DNA of 64,000 bases from positions 22,641,501-22,705,500 of the forward strand of contig NC_061771.1 in NCBI RefSeq assembly GCF_022458985.1, in the 5' to 3' direction. Below the pieces are notes generated by a model, which had not been told where the DNA came from, made no database searches, and saw nothing but the letters and a program-made list of their open reading frames with translations. This DNA comes from Mugil cephalus (lineage: Eukaryota > Chordata > Actinopteri > Mugiliformes > Mugilidae). This document shows positions 47,059-62,300 of this stretch, piece after piece. The position numbers and the translations under genes were made by a program. The number at the start of each line of letters is the position of its first letter. Within the stretch, counting starts at the first letter, position 1.

Positions 47059-50000
47059 ATGGATTACTGCACCCTGAAAGGATTCTTGGTGGTTTTGCTG
47101 ATACAACGCTGCACATCTGAAGGTAGGGTATTGGATGTATTTTGACAGAAAACACTTTATACAACTTAACTTTATTTAACAATAATGTTTAAATATATGT
47201 GTGAATTAAGGTGCGGCTTACCGAAGGACCGAAAAGAATAGCGAATCACGATATTCCAGGATTTCTGGTGCTAAGAGCCAAGAATCAAAAGCACTAAACA
47301 TGTTTGAAACTTTCCCTAGGGTTGTCTCCATCCATCCAGACCTCCACTGTGGTCAACCACCAAGATGGCCAAATCTCACCCAAGGAACCAGAGCTGCCCC
47401 CTGCGGAAGTGGTGCCAATAGTGTCCCCTCCTAGTCTGAAGGAGGTACAGCAGGCTGTCCAGGAGGCCTCCGAGCAGGTGGAGGGTCGCGGAGCAGAAGA
47501 AGTTCTGAAGGAGCTACTGGAGAGGGTGGTGGAGGCGGCTTTGGGACAAGTGGAAGGAGGGAGTGATGCCAAAGAAGATGCGTTGCAGGGAGCGGTTGAG
47601 GAGAAAGCGTTGGGGGCTGAAACCGGGGAAACTGAAGCAGAAGCAGAAGTGTTGAAGGTGGCGAATGATGAAAACATGGGCTTCAAGGAAGGAGACACGA
47701 GTGTCGAAGAGAAGCGGGAGGTAGTGGATGCATTTGAAGTTGCAGCGGAGGAGGGAAAAGGGGTTGTCGAGGGAGAGGCTGGTGCGGAAACCGGTTTAGA
47801 GATCACTGATGAGTCTCTGGGAAGTAGATTCAGTCAGGACATTGTAGAGGGAGCTGGAGCTGCTTTAGAAGAGACGGCAGGGGATATAGCGGTAGAGGAA
47901 ACAAGGGAGAGGAACAACAGGGAGCAGGAAATGTCAGAAGAAGAAGAAGGAGAAGGAGTATCTGAATCAGAGGAATCTCCATCTGTTGTGGAGGTGACGG
48001 AAACAACAGAAGAGACCGAACCTATCCTGGGGGTGGCTGATGTCGAGCAGGCAGGGCATGCTTTGGGAAAAGATGAAGCTGTGGGAGAAGAATCTCAGGT
48101 AGATGAAATGGAAGGTGAGGCAATGGCGCTGCCTTCTGATAATTATGAGATAGAAACCACACAAACCGCGGCAGGGGAAGCCGTAGAGGAGGAAGAAGAG
48201 CTAAACACAGAGAATGACAGCGAAGGACATAGAGCACAAGACGAGCAAACCCATTTAGGGAAGGGAGGAACTGCAGAAGAGGTAGAAGTGGAAGCTACGA
48301 GTGTGAGGGAAGCAACTGGAGAGGAAGGTGGCGTTTCAATCAGGGAGGAATCAGTGGCGCTGGTGAATGAGGGAGGTGACCGAAAAGCAGGAGAAGAGGA
48401 AGAGATCACTTCAGAGACTTCACAAGGCGGTGAAAAGGAAGATCAAGGTGAGGTGGTGCTAGCAAGTGAAGTTTTACAAATATAGGAAATGTTATTTAAG
48501 TGAAAGAGTGGCGGTCTGAAACTGACATCCAATACCTGCCAAACGTAGAGCTGACGGCTGAGATCCTAAACATTTTCTTTTCTTCAAGTTTGAACTGCCA
48601 AATATTATGTGCATTATTAATAGCTGTTAACTAAAATGCTGAATTTGTAAAACTAGCTCAAATCACAAACACCTAAGACGACAAAGGCATTTGTCTTTAG
48701 AAATGCTGCAGCATTAGACTGCACGGCTTAGGTTAAGCATTGCATTGTTTGCAACTTAACCTACTTCTTACAACTGTAAGCCCCTTTTATACACTTTACA
48801 ATACTATTAGTTACCACTTCCATGTCCCGTAAAGCTAAGATGGAGTAAATGTGAACATTAAGCTGCATCTGGAGTCGTAGCTGTGCAGTTTGGCTGGAAA
48901 AGGAGAACATGTTCACTCAAAACATCTTGATACAAACATTAACTATTTTATAAGTCTGAGCACCTACAATTATCTGTGTTGTCCATGCAATTCAGTACTA
49001 AGCAATCTGCACTACAAACCTTAAAAATAAGATGTCTTACAAAGCATACGAATCACAAACCGCACCACGCTCTCACCTCCACATCTATGCATTATTCTAC
49101 ATTCCATAGGTCAAAACCCTGAACATCGGCCTCTTGGCTTCATTGTCGTGTGTGTGTCACATACCTAACCTCTCTTCTAGAAGCGCCGGTGAGCTCTGGT
49201 CCACAGGCCGGGGACGGCGCCGGAACCACGCTGGAGATCCAGACGCCAACCCGAAACCCTGCCCTGGGCGGTGCTGAGGAGACTGGAGGAAATGCCTTTG
49301 GTGATGGGAATGAAATCATCACCCCCACAGATAACCTTATGTCGCATGACCCTGCTGCGGCACGGCCTACACTGGATATTTTTCCTCTAGCTGGAACAGC
49401 TCAGGCAGAAGGAGCAGAACCGGGGGAGGCCAAAGAGCTTGTCGAAGATACAGCTGGAGCCACAGGTAAAATGGAACTGAAAAAAACAATATATTGTGTT
49501 CATTGTGTATTTCAGTTATCATTTTTTTCCACCAAGACCAGACCAGGCACGAACACCCCATAGCAATAGATCCCCCCAGAGGCCCTTCTCCTCAACCCAA
49601 AGACCCCCACTAACAACAACCTCAGAAGGCCCATGTGTGTTCATTGCAGTCCTGATGCAGTTTTGGAAACATCTTAAGCTATAAATGTTTTTGGGATATA
49701 TATACCAGCAGATTTTTCGGTGCTTAACAATTGGGGACAGAATAAAGACGAAAAAAAGATGAAAAAGAAAAGGAAAAAAAAGGATCATTGTCATGATTCT
49801 GCCAACACAATATGCAGAGGGCCAAGTTGACGTTGTTCCACTTGACTGTTCAGTGGAGCAGGCTAAATTTACACTCTTATCAGCGGGGGAAGACTAGAAA
49901 GTTGGGACCATCCAGTAAGAACACAACATGCCGTTTTCTGTCCAAAGAAAACAGATGACACATACCTGCTTTTCTTCCTACACCCCGTAAGTGGTACATA

Positions 50001-53000
50001 CTGTGTAAGTCAGAACAGATTTTCCTTTTTTTTGTGCATTTGAGAGGCAACTGATTTGTCTACAGAGAAAGTGTGTTGCATCAGATGTTTTTATTTAATA
50101 GGCATATTTTTATTATTAACTCCTATCCCCTTCCTGATTCATTTTTATTTATTTATTTATTTTTTTTTTTTTTTATCCCTGCCTTGTTGTATATCTTTAG
50201 AGATGAAGGAACTGGGCCTGGAGGCATGGAAGATTGGGGCTATTTTTGCTGCAGTCTTTCTTATTTTGGAGGCTGTTGTCATTGTTGTCTATGTCCTCAA
50301 ATGCCGTAACAAAACCAGGTAAGTGGCATTGCTTTTTGAACACTTAATCTCCAAGAACACAAAGTTGTCTCGTGGTCCTGAATACTTCAAAGAACATACA
50401 AAATCTGCTTGGTGCAATACTGGTCAACGGCTTCCCAATCTAACTTCTTTTAGCCTGACATCCATTCATCCAGCTGGGGATAATTTTACCAGGATCCGTT
50501 TGTGTTCGGATGCAGACTTTCTGAAGCAGACTTTTCAAATCTCATTACTTTTTATGAATTAGAATCTAAACATTACTTCTGCCATCACACTAGCATGAAC
50601 AGCATCTCAGCGCTTCTCGTCTGAAATCAGCCATCTGATTGCTAGCTGTAGCACCAACAGTGCTACAATCACAGATGGGGCTCACAGCAGTGCTGGTACA
50701 TGATTGCTTCTGATGTTTCCCGAGCAGTAGCCAACATTTCCACTCTGATAGATGGTGAAATGGGGAGTCTGTGCTCAGTATTGTGTCAGTATTTTCCCAC
50801 TCTGTTCACAACAAGAGAATGGTCTTTCCTCAGTAATATGCTGCACGACTTTGGATTATTTCTCCGCATGGCTCGCTGCAACATGTTGTTAGTTTGTCTA
50901 AGGACAACAGTAAAGACAGCAGCAATATCTGCGATAAAGAGATGTTGTTTGTGTGTTTGTGTGTGCGTGCAGTATCCCAGCTCTGCAGCGGGCATGTGAG
51001 GAAGGGTGCGTCGAACCAGAAGTGGCCACGGGAAGTGACTGCTGTGACGAAACATTGCCTGCGGGCAATGGAGATACTCAACAGTAGGTTCACACTTTGA
51101 AATATCTATAGCGGTGCTATACATTGCAGTGCATACAGATGGAAAGGCTGAAATGAAACAAAAAAGTGTCCTAAAGAGGCCTCCAGAACGGCTTCAGTGC
51201 TCCCTGGAATAGACTTCCCAAGACTTTGGTACTCTACTGTACATATGAACATCCTACTTTCAAAGCTTAGTTCCGTCTTTGCAACATTTTCCACAGTGGG
51301 GTCGTTTAAAGGGTTATCTTATCTTAAATTAAAGGATTTTCTTATTTTATCTTCAAAAATATTCAATGAGTTCTCGTGCATTCCTTATTCTCTTTATTCT
51401 CTATTTCTCGTTCTTTAAATTTTTTTTATTGACTTTGGCACCCATTTGTATAAATTCATACTGAACTGCATAATCCTGTGTGTGTGAACAAACCAGAATT
51501 GTCTTTTATATGTGCTGAACTAGAACTGAAACAGGAGCTAATTATTAGTCAAAACATCCACACGCTACAGCCGACAAATTTAATGAGGCGAGGATTACAA
51601 TCCCTTCATCAACGTTCAGCAGCACCTCACTGATCTCAACGAGGGCCTATCGCCCCCTCTACAAAATTGTCTCCTTGAGCGTCACTTTCTTCTGCCGTCA
51701 AACTGATCTGGTGTAAGCCTCCCTGTCACTTACACTGGCCAGACGCCAGGCTTTCCCTTCGTCAGTTGACTAAATATTGTGCACTGACCTGCAAACATGT
51801 GGTTCATAGGAACCAGCAGTTGTGTGCTTCTCAGCTGATTCCCTCCTGACAGTTGTGTAGCCTACGTGCTCAGGATTCTGCTCACTGCGTCACATGAGAT
51901 TGTGAGTCCCGTGAACACAGAGCATTGTTGGGTAATACCACACTTAATCAGACTAGCGGGCTTGTATCAATAATAAGCCAAAGGTGCGCGTTTGTGTGTG
52001 TGTGTGCGCAGAGGGTGACCGTGCCAAAATATGGGGTAAGAATGTGGGTAAAAATTTTGGAAACTAAAAACAGGGAAGTCAAGATAGGACTGTGTGTATT
52101 TGTCCGTATAGGGCTCACAGACTCTAAAATGACTGCGTGTCTGCTGCCTGTGCAAATGAATGTGTGAAAGACACAAACAGAAATGTGGTGCATGCCATGC
52201 ACAGACGATAAAGCAACACTGAATTATTAAACAGTTGACAGAGTCGTAGTGAAACATGTCCTTGTTAAAAGACTTTGCAGCAGCTGGGGCAATTCAGTTG
52301 TAATTGGATCACGGTCAGCAAATGGCACTTTTTGAATTACTACCTAAAAGCAGTGGTGCAGGACGTATTCTCCCAAGTGCCAATACAAAGAAAATTTGGA
52401 CTTAAAGCGAGACACGGCAGGAAAAGACACAGTTTTTTCACCCATTGTGCTTCATTAACACAATGCACGTTCAGGGGTTCATTTTACTGCACTTTGTCTG
52501 TGTTGCGCCTGTAGTTCACTCCTAAATTGGCAAAAAGTCAGATTGCTCGTAGCTCTGTGAGCCTCGTTTCTACCCCGACGTACGAGGTACCGTTGCGAAG
52601 CTCTTTATCTCCTGCAGAAGGCTGTTGGGTGCAAATATGGTCATATCCTTTGTATTGGCAACCAATCGTGAAAGTAGAATGGCCGAATTCTCATTGGTTG
52701 GTGTCGATTTCTGACAATGTGATTCGCTCAAAAGTGTCATGTGACCGGATATTCTGCCGGTCTGTGTTTATCTGCGAGGGACATTTAAAAATGACATGAA
52801 GTCTTCTCTAAGAAGAAAATTACAGCTCAAATTAGCAAGAAAAGTCAAGAAAAGATATATGAAGGAGAGGAGAGGGGAAGTCATCTGATCATTTAATCTC
52901 ATTCTTCCGGCCATAAATGGTCTTTAGTAAAAGGAGACAAGGGTGGAGATGATCAGCAATGGATCATCATTCATGTTTAATGCTTGAATAAATGTATCTA

Positions 53001-54088
53001 CAAGAATGATATAATTGATATTTTCATGTGAATGCATCCCTATTCAAATGTAGTGTCTCACCTTACGTGTAAACTAGCAGTAGGATGTAGTGAAACTCAA
53101 CTAAAAGTACTGATTTGGTCCCTATGTTTGATTCTTGTTGAGACTGTGCAAGGCTGTAAACTTTATTGCATTGCACTTGGTACAGAGTATTGTCAGTGAC
53201 AAAATGGTGGGTTTATACGAAAGGATTGCATGTGACTTTGGCTCATGCCGTGTCCCGAGGCCCGTGGTTAGCTGAAAGTGTAATCTCACAACAGTGAAAC
53301 CAACCTTAGTTCGTTTCTCCTCTTGCATGTTGCAGTGCCGTATGTCATGCTTTAGGTCAGGTGTTCTGACTATTTCTATTTATCTAAATTCTTAAGGAGA
53401 ACATTTGAATTGTAAATTACAAAATGATAAAACATCTTCGTAAGAAGTGACTTCAGTGCACATGCAACACACATGTGAAATTGCACTTAAGATTGTGGTG
53501 TTGATGCCCTTGTGGGGTAGTTCAACTACAGCATGTTCATAATCACATGCTGCTTTTTACAAAGTCCTTTCGTCCAGGACATCATAACCTGCAATTAGTC
53601 AATTAAACCATGTGATCTATTTATGTCTGAGTGTGTCATTACCTCTGAGCGCATCTCATTTCAGCACAGTTTGTATTCTCTCCATCTGGCGTAGCAGCCA
53701 TTAAATAAACAGACCTTCCAGTGAGAATATTAGTGTTTGCTCACAGCGGCATGTTCAACAGCAGTTTGACGGCCATTATGAACAAACCATATTAAACTGT
53801 GTTTGAATTCTACCAAAGTGTCCCATTAAAAGGAGAGCATGAGACAGACTGCACTACTCATAACACCCCTTTTAATTTATCCTTTACAATTGTACTACTG
53901 TCCTTTATACTAGGATAGCCGCACTTGACCCATCTGATGTGGCTTCAGCCCTGGCTGCAAAAAAGGAGCAGCAACAAGACGAGAACGCAATAGCCATGTC
54001 AGACCTTCCGCCCAGCTCCACAGAGGAGTCGGGTAATACTGGACCAGGACCAGACTCCTCACAGGACCTCAGGACTTCCATTCTCTAG
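47059..54088 (+). CDS. Unrecognised acidic single-pass (type I) membrane protein, six exons, 626 aa
   Basis: I do not recognise the family. Six exons join with consistent phases and GT-AG borders: 47059-47122, 47320-48447, 49181-49465, 50201-50318, 50973-51083 and 53914-54088 (TAG). The start ATG lies in a strong GACACCATGG context. Residues 1-22 form a signal peptide (MDYCTLKGFLVVLLIQRC...). Residues 23 to about 502 are a low-complexity ectodomain, mostly from exon 2 and very rich in Glu with Ala, Gly and Val. It contains a possible N-glycosylation site (NDS) and no visible globular fold. Residues about 504-525 form one transmembrane helix with a Glu at 516, followed by KCRNKTR as the stop-transfer. 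The roughly 100-residue tail has a Cys cluster (ACEEGC, SDCCDE) and ends in TSIL, which fits a class I PDZ ligand. A polyadenylation signal follows. The gene lies 2.1 kb upstream of tyrp1 on the same strand. The model is confident; the function is unknown. Confidence 0.82.
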
Positions 54089-54123
54089 GGGTTCCAGCTG
54101 TTTTTCTGTTCCTATTGTATCTA

Positions 54124-54129
54124 AATAAA
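54124..54129 (+). terminator. Polyadenylation signal of the acidic membrane protein gene
   Basis: An AATAAA hexamer lies 36 bases after the TAG stop of the upstream gene, inside a short AT-rich 3' UTR. It is the first canonical hexamer downstream, so the 3' UTR is probably only about 60 bases long. Confidence 0.6.
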
Positions 54130-55038
54130 ACACAAAAAGCCACTTTTCAACCTTTGCGCCCAACCCCAATCCACACAGCCAGCGACCGACTTAGACCTTA
54201 TGTCTCAAAACCTAATTAATTCCAACACAGACTACCTTGGATTCAGACTGTAACAGCTACTGCATGTGTGTATCACATTTATATTTAGTGTATATGACTT
54301 AATGTGTGCATGTAAATTGAAACAGGAGATGCTGAAACACATTTAGTATGTTTGAATGTGTGGACGAGAGAACAGAAAAATACTCTGTACATGTGCGACT
54401 GTGTAAATGTGATAAATTTGTTTCTAATTTGGCGTTTGTATTTAGGCTGTATTTAGCGTTTAGGCTGCAATTGAAGCTGGTGACAGCAACGTTAAAAGGG
54501 CCACTTTTCTCATTTCATCAGCAGTTTAGTAGAGCATGTTCACAGTGTGATAGTTGTGCCATAAAATGCCTTATCCTTATCTGCACAGTCTCATTAAGTT
54601 GCACAATACTAGCCTACACACACACACACACACAAAACAAAAGATTTTTCATCACTTTATTCTACATAACTCTTTGCCTGTCCATCTGTGCATTGTCATT
54701 TGAGTAATACTAAATTAAAATGATTATGTTCCTTCTTGCCTCCTGGTGTGGATTTTTGTGGAGTTGCTCTGTGTTGCATGGTTTCAAATGTTTGCCAACT
54801 CAAGCACAAATTAAATAGAAGGTGAGTGTGGGGCAGGTGGCAGTCTGCAGTATAGGTCATAAAATTCGCCCCACCTAAATATAACGTTGCATCATGATGG
54901 ACTTTCCATAACTGTGATGGATTATTTCAAACCGACAAAATTAGTTCCTCTACAGTCGACTGCAGTGAACCCCTTTTCAACTACAATTTGCTAACAAATT
55001 CTATGTACTGCATTTATTAACCCAGCTAACTCACAGAT

Positions 55039-55431
55039 CAGGGGTGTCAAACATATGGCACGTGGGCCCAAACCGGCCTGCAATCCAATCCAATCTGGCC
55101 TGTGGCATGAATTTGTAAAAATTGGATTTGTAAAAAAGTTGCAGACATAGCACAACACTGAGACCCAAAACTAAACAGCAGATGGCAACAGTGTGCTGAA
55201 ATTGCGCTTATTTTTCTTAAGTTATTTCAGGTTGTTGATAAAATGTTTTTTAAAAGGATTCATTCATAAACATTTTCATTATGTACTTCTCTGACATGAA
55301 AACAAAAATCTGGCATTGTCCTTATTTATAGGTTTCATAGATTATTATACTATAATGTTACTGGTCCCACCTGCTTGAGATCAAATTGTTCTGTATGTGG
55401 TCCCTGAACTAAAGTGAGTTTGACACCCCTG
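55039..55431. mobile_element. Complete 393-bp hAT MITE with 8-bp target duplication
   Basis: Perfect 14-bp inverted ends CAGGGGTGTCAAAC and GTTTGACACCCCTG are flanked by TCACAGAT (55031-55038) and TCATAGAT (55432-55439), a 7/8 target duplication. It lies between the two genes. Related relics are at 40500-41117 and 45540-45887. Confidence 0.88.
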
Positions 55432-55718
55432 TCATAGATCATAAGAGCTAAAGATTGTTGTTATGGGTGTCTAACTAGTGTCCACCTACAGGCAAGTGAT
55501 AGTTACAGTACGTTCTAATTTTAACACACCAAACAGACTTCGACGTCCAAACAATGTCCAAAGTGCTAGATAGAAGCGCCTTACCTGTGACAGCTTAGCT
55601 TCACTTTTTCACAGTTGGAGGATGTGGATACGCTTTGTAGATCGTTGCTCTGTGGTCTGCCTCCATGGCTCAAGAAACCATTACCGTGTTCTTGCTTGGC
55701 TGAAATTGTATGACTTAA

Positions 55719-55993
55719 AGGTCCAGTGTATAGGATATAGTGGCAGCTAGAGGTGACTTTGGAAACTGCAACCCACTGATTACCCCTTAAACTGACCCAT
55801 TCCAAATCTATGGCGATCATCTCCACAATGTAGAAACTTTGAAAGTCCTCTCTGGAGCCAGAGTTTAGTCTTTCTTTTATGCACAATGGCAGCAGAGCAT
55901 CATCAACCCACTCCCTGTTTAGGTCAACATAATTAAGAATACTGCATTATATTTCTGTTAAAAGATCCTCATAAATCCTACACACTAAACCAT
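55719..55993. mobile_element. 275-bp MITE with TTAA borders, next to the tyrp1 promoter
   Basis: The left end TTAAAGGTCCAGTGTATAGG and the reverse complement of the right end (TTAAATGGTTTAGTGTGTAG) are inverted repeats. This is a very common fish element. It ends about 200 bases before the tyrp1 M-box. Confidence 0.7.
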
Positions 55994-56195
55994 TTAATTA
56001 TGAACATCTCACAGCCAACTCCTTTCTTGCATGAATCACCGCACGGACTGATGTCATTTGGGCTACGATCACAAGGCGTACTATAAATGAGTTTTTTGAA
56101 AGAGCACCGCTTACCCTCAAGTGTAACCATGTGTACTATGCGTGTACTGTGTACGGGTGTGTGTGTGTGCTTTCCCAAGCTCCAGAAAGAGTCCG

Positions 56196-56205
56196 GTCAT
56201 GTGCT
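56196..56205 (+). promoter_or_regulatory. M-box / E-box (MITF-type site) of the tyrp1 promoter
   Basis: GGTCATGTGCT (56195-56205) matches the melanocyte M-box AGTCATGTGCT at 10 of 11 positions, with the E-box core CATGTG at 56198-56203. A second CATGTG lies at 56128-56133. The M-box is the known MITF-binding element of TYRP1, TYR and DCT promoters. It sits about 10 bases before a TATA-like stretch and about 1 kb before the start codon, consistent with a promoter upstream of a non-coding first exon. Confidence 0.75.
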
Positions 56206-56212
56206 TGATAGC

Positions 56213-56219
56213 TATTTAA
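56213..56219 (+). promoter_or_regulatory. TATA-like element of tyrp1
   Basis: TATTTAA follows the M-box by eight bases. A start of transcription about 25-30 bases downstream, near 56243, would give a short non-coding exon 1. Confidence 0.5.
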
Positions 56220-56239
56220 GACAGAAGGGAGAAATGAGC

Positions 56240-56294
56240 CGACTCTTGGGGGGCTACGGTTCTGCAGACAGAGGAGCAGCATGCACGGTGAGAG
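56240..56294 (+). other. tyrp1: Predicted non-coding first exon of tyrp1
   Basis: Downstream of the M-box and TATA-like element there are two good donors, CACG|gtgaga (exon end 56287) and AGAG|gtaggt (exon end 56294). The coding exon at 57185 is preceded by a long pyrimidine tract and an acceptor at 57182-57183, so exon 1 should be untranslated, as in mammalian TYRP1. The start position is an estimate. Confidence 0.45.
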
Positions 56295-57184
56295 GTAGGT
56301 GAACACATCGGACCGCTTTTTATTTTACGTAATGAACTGAAGGATTCTATTATGAATTAATAGCACAAATTAGTGTTTCAGCACCTTTGGAAAACTAAAT
56401 GTGAACAATAAAAAAAAGTAGCACAATTGAGTCTTCGTCAAGTAAATCAGGTTTTACTGTAGTATAGATGATTTTATACAACAAAAGGCCACATATCCGA
56501 AATCATGCTGCACTGACTAGTATTAAAATTGAGTAGTGCATTTAGTCATGCATTACATAGCTGCATTTCTGCAAAGGCACCAACATTTAAACTTTTTTTT
56601 TTTTTAATTGGGTGCTTCTTATCAGTGGTTTCTTGTTAAATAACTGCCCCGGCCACATTATTGTAACCCCCTCACTCATTCCTAATCAGCGAGCTTCAAA
56701 GGGCAAGTGAGTCTAGCTACAAAAAGGTTGAAGCAAACCATCCCTTGCCATGCTTTGTTGAAAGCATTTCTGAACTTGTAAGGGTTGAAAGCTTTGTGAA
56801 TTATGCATAATAACTGGTACTGCCTGCCCTGCAGGGGCATGTACGAAGTTTTTTTCGCAATAACGTTAAAACAACCGACTTTAACAAAGGAACACAAATC
56901 GAATGAGTTGTTCATCAGATGAAACTTAAGTGTATGTCTGTAGTGTGTGTATTGAATTTTTTTTTTTTTTCGTCTTCATCATAGCAAATGTGCTGTGGGA
57001 GAGGCCTGAACATGACAAGTGGTTTAGAGAAAGATGGGTGGATGGAAAATGATCTCGACATGAAAAACATGTCAGATTTCTCTGTGTGTTTCTGAAACAT
57101 CTAACCTACTTTACTCGTACTTTATTCTCACCATCTGACGTCTTTTTTCTGATGCAATCCTTCCCTCTTTTGGACTTTGTTAGC

Positions 57185-62209
<5,025 letters not shown>

Positions 62210-62294
62210 GTCCACGTCTCCAGTTTGTGAGAAGGCCTTAACATGTTCGTGTACTTGTTTCGCGTTATTTTTTTTTTATCCTCCCATTTCGTCT

Positions 62295-62300
62295 AATAAA
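62295..62300 (+). terminator. tyrp1: Polyadenylation signal of tyrp1
   Basis: AATAAA lies 86 bases after the TGA stop and is followed by a GT-rich stretch, the usual downstream element. Confidence 0.75.

Noticed and set aside
48143..48409. Ser/Pro-rich open frames on the minus strand over the acidic exon
   Set aside because: They are the reverse-strand shadow of GAG/GAA-rich coding sequence.
54348..54707. 119-codon frame downstream of the acidic gene
   Set aside because: No similarity, runs through a CA repeat, lies past the polyadenylation signal.
57086..57184. In-frame upstream ATG codons that would extend tyrp1 by 33 residues
   Set aside because: The stretch is a pyrimidine-rich intron end with an acceptor at 57182-57183. 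The extension is unlike any tyrosinase family N-terminus and would bury the signal peptide.
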